NCBI GenBank assembly: GCA_017403885.1
Contig: JAFRDM010000021.1
Location: 1 to 64,000 of the forward strand
Direction: 5' to 3'
DNA length: 64,000 nucleotides
Source: Oscillospiraceae bacterium
GTDB taxonomy: Bacteria; Bacillota; Clostridia; Oscillospirales; Oscillospiraceae
Position 1 is the stretch's first letter. Each line of letters opens with the position of its first letter. The notes under the pieces were generated by a model. The model searched no databases. It had not been told where the DNA came from and saw only the letters and a list, made by a program, of their open reading frames with translations. Shown piece by piece: positions 21,751 to 30,906 of this stretch. A program made the translations under genes and the position numbers.

Positions 21751-22712
21751 CAGCCCAGCGCCTCCTTTACGCTTTCGGTGTTGGCCCACATCAGGTCGAG
21801 ATAGTTCGCGCCGTTTTTCAGATCGTCGGCGCTCACGGTATGACAGGTATGGAACAGCCGCTTCCGGCAGCCGGTCTCCTCGCAGATCACGTCCGCCATT
21901 TTCTGGTCGGAATACTCGATATACAGCACGGCCGGCGTTCCCTCGGCGCGCACACGGTCGATCAGAAAGGCGACCGTGCGTGCGGAGGGCTCGGTGTCGT
22001 CGGCGCAGCCGGGAAAGGCCGCGAAGTAATCCAGGCCGTATTCCTCGACGAAATAGCGTGCGGGGAAGCGGTCGGCAAAGATCAGACAGCTTCCGCGCGC
22101 CTCCCTAATGATGCTGCGGAAGGCCGCGTCGAGCTCGTCGAGCTTTTCACAGTAGCGCTCGCAGTTGAGCCTGTAGGTCTCCGCTCCCGCGCCGTCGAGC
22201 GCGCAGAGCTCGTCCCGGATCGCGCGGCAGATGGCTGCGGCGTTGCGCGGCGAGGTCCATACGTGCTCGTCGTACTCCGGCCCGTCCTCTTCGCCCTCTT
22301 CCTCATGGACGCGCTGCATGCCCTCCTTGCGCTCTTCCTCGATCGCGTCCACGCAGTCGAGCATCCTCAGCATGCCGAACTTTCCCGCCGCGCCGTCCAG
22401 CAGCGTATCGAGCCAGGCCTCGGACTCGCCTCCGTTGCAGATCAGCAGATCGCAGCTTTCGATGCGCACGAGGTCCTGCGGCGTGGGTTCGTAGCTGTGC
22501 GTCTCCGCGCCGGGCGGGACGAGCAGCACGATCTCGCAGCGCCCGCCGCACAGCTCCCGCGCGAAATCATAGGCCGGGAACAGCGTCGCAACGACCGTGA
22601 GAGCTTTATTCGATTGTCCCTCCGGCGCAGCCGTGTCTCTTCCCGCTCCGCAGGCGGTCAGGGAGAGGAGCAGCCCCAGCGCGAGCAGCGCGGAGAGGAG
22701 CTTCTTTTTCAT
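21750..22712 (-). CDS. Zinc/manganese ABC transporter substrate-binding lipoprotein (ZnuA type)
   Basis: A 320-residue cluster A-I binding protein. Lipobox 'LSLTAC'. Metal ligands expected from the family are the His in 'ETHSYEPTP' and the His in 'DEHVWTSP'. An acidic His-containing loop ('HEEEGEEDGPEYDEH') precedes the second ligand, as in zinc-specific members. The third ligand position, usually His in 'H-D-A-F-G-Y-F', reads 'ADRFPARYF', so the site is atypical. GTG 22721 is in frame, but ATG 22712 starts the signal peptide. It heads the operon. Confidence 0.9.
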   Translation of the reverse strand: MKKKLLSALLALGLLLSLTACGAGRDTAAPEGQSNKALTVVATLFPAYDFARELCGGRCEIVLLVPPGAETHSYEPTPQDLVRIESCDLLICNGGESEAWLDTLLDGAAGKFGMLRMLDCVDAIEEERKEGMQRVHEEEGEEDGPEYDEHVWTSPRNAAAICRAIRDELCALDGAGAETYRLNCERYCEKLDELDAAFRSIIREARGSCLIFADRFPARYFVEEYGLDYFAAFPGCADDTEPSARTVAFLIDRVRAEGTPAVLYIEYSDQKMADVICEETGCRKRLFHTCHTVSADDLKNGANYLDLMWANTESVKEALG

Positions 22713-22730
22713 ATAACTCACCGTCTTTTG

Positions 22731-22759
22731 ATTTTACAGCATTCGCCGGCGCTTTGCAA
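22731..22759 (-). promoter_or_regulatory. Sigma-A promoter of the metal ABC operon
   Basis: On the minus strand, TTGCAA (22759-22754), 17 bases, TAAAAT (22736-22731). The distance to the first start codon is under 25 bases, so the leader is very short. No clear Zur or MntR box was recognised. Confidence 0.75.
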
Positions 22760-22774
22760 GGGAAAACGGGGCCG

Positions 22775-22803
22775 TTGACAAGGGCCGGGCGACGCTTTAC
22801 AAT
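22775..22803 (+). promoter_or_regulatory. Sigma-A promoter of the LOG family gene
   Basis: TTGACA (22775-22780), 17 bases, TACAAT (22798-22803), divergent from the metal transporter promoter. Confidence 0.87.
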
Positions 22804-22835
22804 GTCGATGTGAAGGAACAGCGAGGGAGAGAGAC

Positions 22836-23411
22836 ATGAAGATCTGTGTTTTCGGCGCTTCGAGCGAAACGCTGGCAAAGGAATATTTCGACGCGGCCCG
22901 CCGTCTCGGCGAGCTGATGGCCGCCGGCGGCCACACGCTCGTGTACGGAGGCGGGAACGACGGGCTGATGCGCGCCTGCGCCGACGGCGTGAAGAGCGGC
23001 GGAGGCACGGCGATCGGCGTTGCGCCCCGCATGTTCGACGAGGGCGACTTCCTGCGCCGCGACTTCGGCGAGCTCGTTTTCACCGACACGATGGCAGCAC
23101 GCAAGGAACTGATGCGCTCGCTCGCCGAGGCCTTCATCGTTCTGCCGGGCGGCACGGGCACGATGGACGAATTTTTCGAGACGCTGACGCTCAAGCAGCT
23201 CGGCGTGCAGGGGAAGGCGATCGTGCTGCTCAACACGCTGGGCTATTTCGATGCGCTCCACGCCCTGCTGCTGGACATGGTCGAAGGGGGCTTTGCCGGA
23301 CCGAGCATGCCGGGCATGATCTCCCTGTGCGCCACGCCGGAAGAAGCGCTTGCTCACGCTCTGATCCCCGACGCGACCGGCATGCGCAGCCGCGCGGACT
23401 ACAACAAATGA
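22836..23411 (+). CDS. LOG family protein (nucleoside 5'-monophosphate phosphoribohydrolase type)
   Basis: A 191-residue Rossmann-like protein (TIGR00730 type). The signature 'LPGGTGTMDEFFE' holds the catalytic Glu, and 'MAARKELM' supplies the conserved Arg; 'VYGGGNDGLM' is the nucleotide loop. Family members release nucleobases from nucleoside monophosphates; the in vivo role in clostridia is unclear. GAGGGAGAG precedes the ATG. It is monocistronic between its own promoter and terminator. Confidence 0.9.
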   Translation: MKICVFGASSETLAKEYFDAARRLGELMAAGGHTLVYGGGNDGLMRACADGVKSGGGTAIGVAPRMFDEGDFLRRDFGELVFTDTMAARKELMRSLAEAFIVLPGGTGTMDEFFETLTLKQLGVQGKAIVLLNTLGYFDALHALLLDMVEGGFAGPSMPGMISLCATPEEALAHALIPDATGMRSRADYNK

Positions 23412-23417
23412 ATTCCC

Positions 23418-23446
23418 GCCCGGGACATGCTGTTCCGGGCTTTTTT
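23418..23446 (+). terminator. Rho-independent terminator after the LOG gene
   Basis: GCCCGGGA and TTCCGGGC pair around a short loop, followed by TTTTTT. Confidence 0.88.
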
Positions 23447-23461
23447 CTTTCCCCGCCGCTA

Positions 23462-23490
23462 TTGAAAAAAAGCGAAGATTTTGATATGAT
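23462..23490 (+). promoter_or_regulatory. Sigma-A promoter of the recJ-relA run
   Basis: TTGAAA (23462-23467), 17 bases, TATGAT (23485-23490), 39 bases before recJ. Confidence 0.8.
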
Positions 23491-23529
23491 TAGTTATTAA
23501 TAAAAATATAGAAATACAGGTTGCTGCTT

Positions 23530-25557
23530 ATGATGCGAAAGGAATGGAAGATCCCCTATGAGCGGCCGCTCGTTCCGGCGGAGCTTCTCGAAGGCGGCTG
23601 TACGCCGCTGCTTGCCTCGGTGCTCGCCCTGCGCGGCGTGAAAACGCGCGCGGAGATGGACAGGCTGCTCCACGGCGGGGAAGAACTGCTGGAGGACCCG
23701 ATGCTGCTCACGGACATGCCCCGCGCCGTCGAGCGCGTGCGGCGCGCCGTCGAAGCAGGAGAAAAGACGGCGGTCTACGGCGATTACGACGTAGACGGCA
23801 TCACCTCCACCTGTCTGCTGACGGACTATCTGCGGTCCAAGGGGCTCGCGTGCATCCCCTATATCCCCGACCGCAGCGAGGAAGGTTACGGCCTCAACGA
23901 CGCCGCCGTCGCCGCGCTGCACGAGCAGGGCGTCTCGCTGGTCATCACCGTGGACTGCGGCATCACCGCCCGGGAAGAAGCTCTCTACGCCTCCTCGCTC
24001 GGTATGGACATGATCATCACCGACCACCACGAGTGCGGCGCAGGGCCGCTCCCGGAGGCGGTCGCCGTGGTGGACTGCAAGCGTCCCGACGAGCCTTATC
24101 CCAACCACTCGCTCGCGGGCGTCGGCGTCGCGCTCAAGCTGGTCTGCGCCTGCGAAGGACAGAGCCGCGAAATGGTCGAACGATACTGCGATCTTGCCGC
24201 GATCGGCACGATCGCCGACGTGATGCCTCTTGTGGGGGAAAACCGCTATCTGGTCAGGCGGGGCCTCGAAAAGATCCGCCGCGATCCCCGCCCGGGCATC
24301 GCCGCCATGCTGCGCGAATCCTCCGTCGACGGGAAAAAGCTGACCGCATCGGTCGTCGGCTTCACGCTCGCGCCGCGTCTAAACGCCGCCGGGCGGCTGG
24401 ACTGTCCCTCCGTCGCGGCACGGCTTCTGATGACCGACGACCCGGCCGAGGCAACGGCCCTCGCCGTCGAGCTCTGCGATCTCAACCGCAAGCGCCAGAG
24501 CATCGAGACCTCCATCTGGGACGAGGCCAACGCTATGCTCGCCGCCGCCGAGCCCGACGCGCCGATCGTGCTGGCGAGCGACAAGTGGCACCAGGGCGTG
24601 ATCGGCATCGCCGCCTCGCGCCTGGCCGAGCAGTATTCCCTGCCGGCGATCATGGTATGTCTCAACGGAGAGGTCGGCAAGGGCTCCTGCCGCAGCTACG
24701 GCGGCTTCAATCTCTTCGACGCGCTCAGCGCCTGCTCGGAGCATCTGATCGGTTTCGGCGGACACGCGCTGGCGGCGGGACTGAATATACGCAGCGACAA
24801 GCTGGAGGATTTTCGCGCCGCGCTCGCGCAATACTATCGTGAGAACAAACCGGCCCCCACGGCGGAGGTACAGCCCGACCTGCTGATCTGCGATCCGGCG
24901 ATGCTCGATATCGACAACGTCCGCTCGCTCGACGAGCTCGAGCCCTTCGGCAACGCCAACGCGCGGCCGACGATGTGCCTCTGCGCCGTCCCGCTCGAGA
25001 GCGCGGGAGACGTCGGCGGCGGCAAGCATCTGCGCATCCGGGCGCGGCTCGGGCGCGAGTGCTTCGAGGGCATCTTCTTCTCCCACACGGAGAGGGAGCT
25101 GGATATCCACAGCGGCGATCTGGTCGACATCGCCTTTACGCCGCAGATCAACGAATTCCGCGGCCACGTTTCCGTCCAGCTGATGGTGAATGCGATCCGC
25201 CGTCACGACGGGAGCGCGCTCTGCGAGCGCATCCTGAACGGCGAGAGGGACATTCTCTGGGCCGCCGCCGGCTTTTGCCCGGAGCGCAGCGATTTTGTGC
25301 GCGTCTGGCACATGTGCGCGCAGCCTCCCTTCCGTCTCCCGGAGAGCACGGAGGAGATCCTGGCGCTCTCGCCGCCCGGTATGGCCGAGGAGACCTTCTG
25401 TCTGTGTCTGGCCGTGCTGAGCGAGGTGGGGCTGCTTTCTTCCCCGGACGGAAGCATCCGCGGCGCCGCCGCGGCTCAGATAGACGGCAAGGCAGACCTG
25501 GACGGCGCGTCGATCATGCGCCAACTGAAATCCAATCGAGGAGACCGGCATGGCTGA
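23530..25557 (+). CDS. recJ: Single-stranded-DNA-specific exonuclease RecJ
   Basis: A 675-residue DHH-family nuclease. Motifs I-IV are 'YGDYDVDG', 'ITVDCG', 'ITDHHE' and the later 'AAIGTIADVMPL', followed by DHHA1 ('GVIGIAASRL', 'GKGSCRS', 'GFGGHALAAG') and an OB-fold region. It degrades 5' single strands in repair with Mn2+/Mg2+. Beyond residue 560 there is an extra C-terminal region in place of the long tail of B. subtilis RecJ. The start is ATG 23530 with CAGG 9 bases before; TTG 23521 is also open. The end overlaps relA by 8 bases. Confidence 0.95.
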   Translation: MMRKEWKIPYERPLVPAELLEGGCTPLLASVLALRGVKTRAEMDRLLHGGEELLEDPMLLTDMPRAVERVRRAVEAGEKTAVYGDYDVDGITSTCLLTDYLRSKGLACIPYIPDRSEEGYGLNDAAVAALHEQGVSLVITVDCGITAREEALYASSLGMDMIITDHHECGAGPLPEAVAVVDCKRPDEPYPNHSLAGVGVALKLVCACEGQSREMVERYCDLAAIGTIADVMPLVGENRYLVRRGLEKIRRDPRPGIAAMLRESSVDGKKLTASVVGFTLAPRLNAAGRLDCPSVAARLLMTDDPAEATALAVELCDLNRKRQSIETSIWDEANAMLAAAEPDAPIVLASDKWHQGVIGIAASRLAEQYSLPAIMVCLNGEVGKGSCRSYGGFNLFDALSACSEHLIGFGGHALAAGLNIRSDKLEDFRAALAQYYRENKPAPTAEVQPDLLICDPAMLDIDNVRSLDELEPFGNANARPTMCLCAVPLESAGDVGGGKHLRIRARLGRECFEGIFFSHTERELDIHSGDLVDIAFTPQINEFRGHVSVQLMVNAIRRHDGSALCERILNGERDILWAAAGFCPERSDFVRVWHMCAQPPFRLPESTEEILALSPPGMAEETFCLCLAVLSEVGLLSSPDGSIRGAAAAQIDGKADLDGASIMRQLKSNRGDRHG

Positions 25558-27802
25558 CGAAGAGAAAAAAATGAACACACCGCCTGCGCCCCTCGATCCG
25601 GACGAGATGTATGAAGCGCTGGAGGAAAAGATCCGCCGAAACTGTCACAACGTGGATCTTGCGCGCGTCCGTGCGGCTTATGAGATGGCGCGCTCTGCGC
25701 ACGCGGGACAGCTGCGCAAGGACGGCCGCTCGCCCTATGTGACGCACTGTATCTCGGCGGCGGACATCACCGTAGACATGGGTCTCGACGAGGACTCGAT
25801 CGTCGCCGCGCTGCTGCACGACATCATCGAGGACACCGCCCTGACGCACGCGGACATCGCCCGCCAGTTCGGCGCCGCCGTGGCGGATATCGTCGAGGGC
25901 GTCACCAAGCTCACGCGCGTGCAGTATACCAGCGTCGAGGACGAGCAGATGGAGAACATCCGCAAGATGCTCATGGCCATGGCCAAGGACATCCGCGTGA
26001 TCCTCATCAAGATCGCCGACAGGCTGCACAACATGCGCACGATGGCCTATCAGTCGGCCGAGAAGCAGCGCTCGAAGTCCCTCGAGACGATGGAGATCTA
26101 CGCCCCCATCGCGCACCGGCTCGGTATCCAGCGCGTCAAATGGGAGTTGGAGGATCTCTCGCTGCAGTATCTCGATCCCGCAGGCTATAAAGAGATCACC
26201 GACGTGCTCGAGCGCAAGATGCCCCAGCTGGAGGCCTTCATGTCCTCGGTCGAGAAAAAGATCCTGCACCGGCTCGAGGAAGAAGGCATCCACGCGACGG
26301 TATACAGCCGCATCAAGCACGTGTACAGCATCTACCGCAAGATGTACGCGCAGAAGCTGGACATCAACGGCATTTTCGACCTCTGCGCCTTCCGGGTGAT
26401 CGTGGACACGATCCCCGACTGCTACAATGTCCTCGGCGTGATCCACGACATGTTCAAGCCCGTCCCGGGCCGCTTCAAGGACTATATCTCCACCCCCAAG
26501 CCCAACATGTACCAGAGCGTCCACACCACCGTCATCGGCAGCGAGGGCATCCCCTTCGAGGTTCAGATCCGCACCTGGGAGATGCACCATACTGCCGAAT
26601 ACGGCATCGCGGCGCACTGGAAGTATAAAATGGGCGAAAACGCTTCCTCGCTGCGCATCGGCGACGAGGACCGCTTCGCCTGGGTGCGCCGCCTGCTTGA
26701 GAGCCAGCAGGAGTCCGACGCGCAGGACTTTTTCCACAATCTCAAGATCGACATGTTCGCCGACGAGGTCTTTGTTTTCTCCCCCAAGGGCGACGTGATC
26801 AACCTCCCCGCCGGGGCGACGCCGATCGACTTTGCGTATATGATCCACTCCGACGTCGGCAACCACATGGTATCGGCCAGCGTCAACGGGAGGATCGTCA
26901 CCTTTGACTATGTGCTGCAGAACGGCGACATCGTCGAGATCCGCACCTCGAAATCCGCCCCCGGCCCCAGCCGCGACTGGCTGAACATCGCCAAGAGCGG
27001 CAGCGCCCGCACGAAGATCAAACAGTGGTACAAGCGCGAACGGCGCGAGGAAAACGTCATCCGCGGCCGCGAAATGCTCGAGGACGAGCTGCGGCAGAGC
27101 GGCCTTACGCTCGACGACGTGACCGACGAGGCGGTCATGTCCCCGATTTTGCGCAGGCTCTCCTACTCGAACGCCGACGATCTCTACGCCGCCATCGGCT
27201 ACGGCGGACTCACGGCCGTCCGCGCGGCAAACCGTCTCAAGGACGAATACGCCCGCGTGCAGAAGCCGGACCGCAAAACCACCGTCGACAAGCTCACCGA
27301 GGCCGCCGAGCGGCGCGAGCAGCAGGCCGCCAAGCAGACCGGCAAGCCCATCCACGGCGTGCTCGTCGCGGGGCTGGACAACTGTCTGGTCAAATTCTCC
27401 CGCTGCTGTACGCCCGTCCCGGGCGACGACATCGTGGGCTTCATCACCCGCGGTCAGGGCGTGTCCATCCACCGGCGCGACTGCGAGAACTACCGCAGCA
27501 GCGTGGCCTCTCCCGAAAACGACGGCCGCTGGATCCGCGTAAGCTGGTCGGATCACATCACCGACAGCTATGTCACGGGCATCACGATCATCGCCAAGGA
27601 CCGCTCGGGCCTCGTCATGGACATCGCCACGGTGCTCAATTCGCTCAACGCCAAGGTGCGGACGCTCTCCGCGCGCGACAGCGCCGGCACAGCCATCACC
27701 GCCGTTTCAATGGAGGTCAAAAACCTCTCCGAGCTGAAATACGTCATGTCGCGTCTCGCCTCCATCCCCGGTGTGAAAGAGGTCGTGCGCAACGGCAATT
27801 AA
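25550..27802 (+). CDS. relA: Bifunctional (p)ppGpp synthetase/hydrolase RelA/SpoT (Rel)
   Basis: A 750-residue stringent-response enzyme. The HD hydrolase has 'LLHDIIED'; the synthetase has 'RFKDYISTPKPNMYQSVHTT' and 'AEYGIAAHW'; TGS starts near 'DEVFVFSPKGDVINLPAGATPIDFAY'; a zinc-finger/RIS region has 'KFSRCCTPVPGDDIVGFIT'; ACT is at the end. Both HD and synthetase signatures are intact, so it is the bifunctional long type. GAGGAG precedes the ATG, which lies in the end of recJ. The recJ-relA-dtd-MBL order is common in clostridia. Confidence 0.97.
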   Translation: MADEEKKMNTPPAPLDPDEMYEALEEKIRRNCHNVDLARVRAAYEMARSAHAGQLRKDGRSPYVTHCISAADITVDMGLDEDSIVAALLHDIIEDTALTHADIARQFGAAVADIVEGVTKLTRVQYTSVEDEQMENIRKMLMAMAKDIRVILIKIADRLHNMRTMAYQSAEKQRSKSLETMEIYAPIAHRLGIQRVKWELEDLSLQYLDPAGYKEITDVLERKMPQLEAFMSSVEKKILHRLEEEGIHATVYSRIKHVYSIYRKMYAQKLDINGIFDLCAFRVIVDTIPDCYNVLGVIHDMFKPVPGRFKDYISTPKPNMYQSVHTTVIGSEGIPFEVQIRTWEMHHTAEYGIAAHWKYKMGENASSLRIGDEDRFAWVRRLLESQQESDAQDFFHNLKIDMFADEVFVFSPKGDVINLPAGATPIDFAYMIHSDVGNHMVSASVNGRIVTFDYVLQNGDIVEIRTSKSAPGPSRDWLNIAKSGSARTKIKQWYKRERREENVIRGREMLEDELRQSGLTLDDVTDEAVMSPILRRLSYSNADDLYAAIGYGGLTAVRAANRLKDEYARVQKPDRKTTVDKLTEAAERREQQAAKQTGKPIHGVLVAGLDNCLVKFSRCCTPVPGDDIVGFITRGQGVSIHRRDCENYRSSVASPENDGRWIRVSWSDHITDSYVTGITIIAKDRSGLVMDIATVLNSLNAKVRTLSARDSAGTAITAVSMEVKNLSELKYVMSRLASIPGVKEVVRNGN

Positions 27803-27819
27803 AGAAAGGAATCTGCATC

Positions 27820-28263
27820 ATGAGAGCTGTCGTCACACGCGTCCTCTCCGCCTCCGTTGAGATTGGCGGGCATACGGCGGGCGCGATCGAAAAAGGATTT
27901 CTTGTTCTGCTCGGCGTACACGAGGAGGACACCGAGGCCGAGGCGAAGAAGATCGCGGACAAGATCTGCGGGCTGCGCGTCTTTGAGGACGCGGCGGGAA
28001 AGATGAACCTTGCGCCCGATCCCGCGGAGAAAAAGCTTCTGATCATCAGCCAGTTCACGCTCTTCGCCGACTGCCGTTCCCGCCGTCCCGGCTTTTCCCG
28101 CGCGGCGCGGCCGGACAAGGCGATCCCGCTCTACGAGCTGGTCATCTCCGAATGCCGTGCGCGCGGCTTCACGGTGGAGACGGGCGAGTTCGGCGCGGAG
28201 ATGTTCGTCTCCTCCGTCAACGACGGCCCCGTCACCATCCTTCTCGACACAAAGGAGCTGTAA
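27820..28263 (+). CDS. dtd: D-aminoacyl-tRNA deacylase
   Basis: A 147-residue enzyme with the DTD signatures 'SQFTLFADCRSRRPGFSRAA' and the C-terminal 'VNDGPVTI' (NxGPVT form). It removes D-amino acids and glycine mischarged on tRNA, using RNA-based catalysis at the 2'-OH. It sits 17 bases after relA, with AAGGA before the ATG. Its 3' end contains the ribosome site of the next gene. Confidence 0.96.
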   Translation: MRAVVTRVLSASVEIGGHTAGAIEKGFLVLLGVHEEDTEAEAKKIADKICGLRVFEDAAGKMNLAPDPAEKKLLIISQFTLFADCRSRRPGFSRAARPDKAIPLYELVISECRARGFTVETGEFGAEMFVSSVNDGPVTILLDTKEL

Positions 28264-28264
28264 A

Positions 28265-28873
28265 ATGCAGATCAAGACCATCCCCGTCGGGCAGCTTGAG
28301 GAAAACTGCTACGTCGTCACAAATGAGAAAACGCGCGAGTGCGTCGTGATCGATCCGGGCGACGAGAGCAACACGATCCTCGATTATCTTGAGGAGCATG
28401 CGCTCCGCTGCCGTGCGGTCATGCTCACGCACGGGCATTTCGACCATGTCGGCGCGGCCGACGCCGTCGCCGGGGAGACCGGCGCCACGGTCTACATGAA
28501 CAGCCGCGACGACACGGGCGGGCGCTCCTTCCATCTGCCCTACCGCCTGCCGAAGGGCGGGATCAGCTATGACGACGGCGATCTCATCGACGAGGCCGGC
28601 CTGCGCTTTGAGATCATCGCCACCCCCGGCCATACCCCGGGCGGCGTCACGATCCGCTGTGAGAGAGCGCTCTTCACCGGCGACACGCTCTTCCGCGGCA
28701 GCTGCGGCCGCGTCGATCTCGACGGCGGAGATCCGCACGCCGAAATGCTCTCGCTCAAGCGGCTGTGCAGTCTCGAGGGCGACTTTGAGGTCTATCCCGG
28801 CCACATGGACTCCACCACGCTCGAGCGCGAGCGGATGTTCAACTTCTACTGCCGCGAGGCCATGAAACTTTGA
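28265..28873 (+). CDS. MBL-fold metal-dependent hydrolase (glyoxalase II-like)
   Basis: A 202-residue metallo-beta-lactamase-fold protein. The dinuclear metal motif is 'THGHFDHVG', with further ligands in 'TPGHTPGG', 'FTGDTLF' and 'YPGHM'. It resembles the YcbL/hydroxyacylglutathione hydrolase-like proteins that follow dtd in many clostridia; the substrate is unknown. ATG 28265 lies two bases after the dtd stop, with AAAGGAG 7 bases upstream. Confidence 0.92.
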   Translation: MQIKTIPVGQLEENCYVVTNEKTRECVVIDPGDESNTILDYLEEHALRCRAVMLTHGHFDHVGAADAVAGETGATVYMNSRDDTGGRSFHLPYRLPKGGISYDDGDLIDEAGLRFEIIATPGHTPGGVTIRCERALFTGDTLFRGSCGRVDLDGGDPHAEMLSLKRLCSLEGDFEVYPGHMDSTTLERERMFNFYCREAMKL

Positions 28874-28895
28874 TCAAAAAGAGGATCCCACACAC

Positions 28896-29801
28896 ATGGA
28901 ACCGACACTCGTTATCTTATCCGCCGGTATCGGCAGCCGCTTCGGCGGTCTCAAGCAGATCAGGCCCGTCGATCAGCAAGGCCATACGATCATCGATTTT
29001 TCGCTCTTCGACGCGTACCGCGCCGGCTTCCGCAAGGTCGTCTTCGTCATCAAGCACGAGATCGAAGCGGACTTCAAGGCCGCCGTGGGCAGACGCATGG
29101 AGAAATACTTTGACGTAAAATATGTCTTCCAGCAGCTCGACTGCCTGCCCGAGGGCTGCGCCGTCCCCGAGGGGCGCGCAAAGCCCTGGGGTACGGGCCA
29201 CGCCGTGGCCTGCTGCGCCGGCGTCGTGGACGGTCCCTTCGCCGTTATCAACGCCGACGACTTTTACGGACCGGGCGCCTTTTCCGCGCTCTACGGTTTC
29301 CTGAAGGAGGAGCGCTCCGAAAACGAGCACGCGATGGTCGCCTATCTCCTGCGCAACACGGTCACGGAAAACGGCTATGTCGCGCGCGGCGTCTGCCGCG
29401 TGGCGGACGGCTTTCTCACCGACGTGGTGGAGCGCACACTTATCGAAAAGCGCGGCGAGGACGCGGCCTACACCGAGGACGGCGAGCACTATCTTCCCCT
29501 CTCCGGCGACAGCCCCGTCAGCATGAACTGCTGGGCCTTCGGCCGCCGGATGCTCGACGAGCTGGTCGCGCGCTTCCCCCGCTGGTTTGCCGAAGCGGTG
29601 CAAAAGGACCCGCTCAGGGCCGAGTATTTCCTGCCGAGCGTGGCCAACGCCCTCATTCAGGAGGGCAGGGCCAGCGTGCGCGTACTGCCCTGCGCCGAGA
29701 CCTGGCACGGCATCACCTATCAGGAGGATCTGCCCGACGTGATTGCGGCCGTCGCCGCTCTGCGCGCGCAGGGCGTCTATCCCGCATCATTACTGGATTA
29801 A
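28896..29801 (+). CDS. Sugar-phosphate-type nucleotidyltransferase
   Basis: A 301-residue protein of the NTP-transferase fold. The nucleotide-binding loop reads 'LSAGIGSRFGGLKQ' instead of the usual LAAGxGTR, and 'VINADDFYG' provides the metal-binding Asp. 'KPWGTGHAV' and 'NENGYVARG'-like segments fit sugar nucleotidylyltransferases. It precedes galE by 11 bases, so it probably makes a nucleotide sugar for surface polysaccharide, but the sugar is not identifiable. AGAGGA lies 10 bases before the ATG. Confidence 0.85.
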   Translation: MEPTLVILSAGIGSRFGGLKQIRPVDQQGHTIIDFSLFDAYRAGFRKVVFVIKHEIEADFKAAVGRRMEKYFDVKYVFQQLDCLPEGCAVPEGRAKPWGTGHAVACCAGVVDGPFAVINADDFYGPGAFSALYGFLKEERSENEHAMVAYLLRNTVTENGYVARGVCRVADGFLTDVVERTLIEKRGEDAAYTEDGEHYLPLSGDSPVSMNCWAFGRRMLDELVARFPRWFAEAVQKDPLRAEYFLPSVANALIQEGRASVRVLPCAETWHGITYQEDLPDVIAAVAALRAQGVYPASLLD

Positions 29802-29812
29802 AGGAGAGCATC

Positions 29813-30829
29813 ATGAACGTACTCGTCACCGGCGGCGCCGGCTATATCGGAAGCCATACCTGCGTGGAGCTCCTCGAGCGAGGCCACAAGGTCATCGTCA
29901 TCGACAATCTCGTCAACTCCAGCGCAAAGGCCATCGAGCGCGTGGAGCAGATCACGGGCAAGGACGTGGCTTTTTATGAAAACGACGTGCGGGACCGCGC
30001 GGCGCTGGACCGCATCTTTGAAAAGCACGACATCGACTGCGCGATCCACTTCGCAGGGCTCAAGGCCGTGGGCGAATCCGTGGCCATGCCTTTGGAATAC
30101 TACGACAACAACCTCTTCTCCACCGTCCGTCTCTGCGAGGCCATGCGCGATCACGGCGTGAAGAACATCGTCTTCTCCTCTTCCGCCACGGTCTATTCCG
30201 GCGACAACGAAATGCCTCTGCGCGAGAGCTCCCGCACCGGCATGTGCACCAACCCCTACGGCTGGACGAAATACATGTCCGAGCAGATCCTGCGCGACAC
30301 CTCCAAGGCGGTCGAGGACTTTTCCGTCAGTCTCCTGCGCTATTTCAACCCCATCGGCGCGCACAGCAGCGGTCTCATCGGCGAGGATCCGCGCGGCATC
30401 CCCAACAATCTCATGCCCTTTATCGCGCAGGTCGCGGTCGGCCGTCTCGACCATCTGAGCGTCTTTGGCGACGATTACGACACGCCGGACGGCACCGGCG
30501 TCCGCGACTATATCCATGTGGTCGATCTCGCCCGCGGTCACGTCGCGGCCATCGAATACATGCAGACGCACCGCGGAGAGAGCGTGTTCAACCTCGGCAC
30601 CGGGCAGGGCTACAGCGTGCTGGACATGGTCAAGGCCTTCGAGCGCGTGACCGGCGTGAAGATCCCCTATGAGATCGCGCCGCGCCGCCCCGGCGACCTG
30701 GCGACGGTCTATTCCAGCCCGGACAAGAGCGCGCGTCTCCTCGGCTGGAAGGCGCAGTACACGCTCGAGGACATGTGCCGCGACACCTGGGCCTGGCAGT
30801 CGAAGAACCCGATGGGCTACGGCGCCTGA
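29813..30829 (+). CDS. galE: UDP-glucose 4-epimerase
   Basis: A 338-residue extended short-chain dehydrogenase: NAD loop 'TGGAGYIGSH', 'HFAGLKAVGES', 'SSSATVYS' and catalytic Tyr/Lys in 'NPYGWTK', then 'LRYFNPIGAH'. It interconverts UDP-glucose and UDP-galactose. AAGGAGA lies before the ATG, and a strong terminator follows, ending the recJ-to-galE run. Confidence 0.96.
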   Translation: MNVLVTGGAGYIGSHTCVELLERGHKVIVIDNLVNSSAKAIERVEQITGKDVAFYENDVRDRAALDRIFEKHDIDCAIHFAGLKAVGESVAMPLEYYDNNLFSTVRLCEAMRDHGVKNIVFSSSATVYSGDNEMPLRESSRTGMCTNPYGWTKYMSEQILRDTSKAVEDFSVSLLRYFNPIGAHSSGLIGEDPRGIPNNLMPFIAQVAVGRLDHLSVFGDDYDTPDGTGVRDYIHVVDLARGHVAAIEYMQTHRGESVFNLGTGQGYSVLDMVKAFERVTGVKIPYEIAPRRPGDLATVYSSPDKSARLLGWKAQYTLEDMCRDTWAWQSKNPMGYGA

Positions 30830-30860
30830 CTTTTGTTCGTAAAGCAGAATACTTTTTTAC

Positions 30861-30893
30861 AGATACGGGAAGACTTTTCCCGTATCTTTTTTT
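30861..30893 (+). terminator. Rho-independent terminator after galE
   Basis: An 11-bp perfect stem (30861-30871 with 30877-30887) is followed by a run of T residues. It is only 14 bases before the wecB start. Confidence 0.93.
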
Positions 30894-30906
30894 GGGAAGT
30901 TTTGCC

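Noticed and set aside
25514..27556. 680-codon minus-strand frame across relA
   Set aside because: relA carries all expected domains; the antisense frame is a GC shadow.
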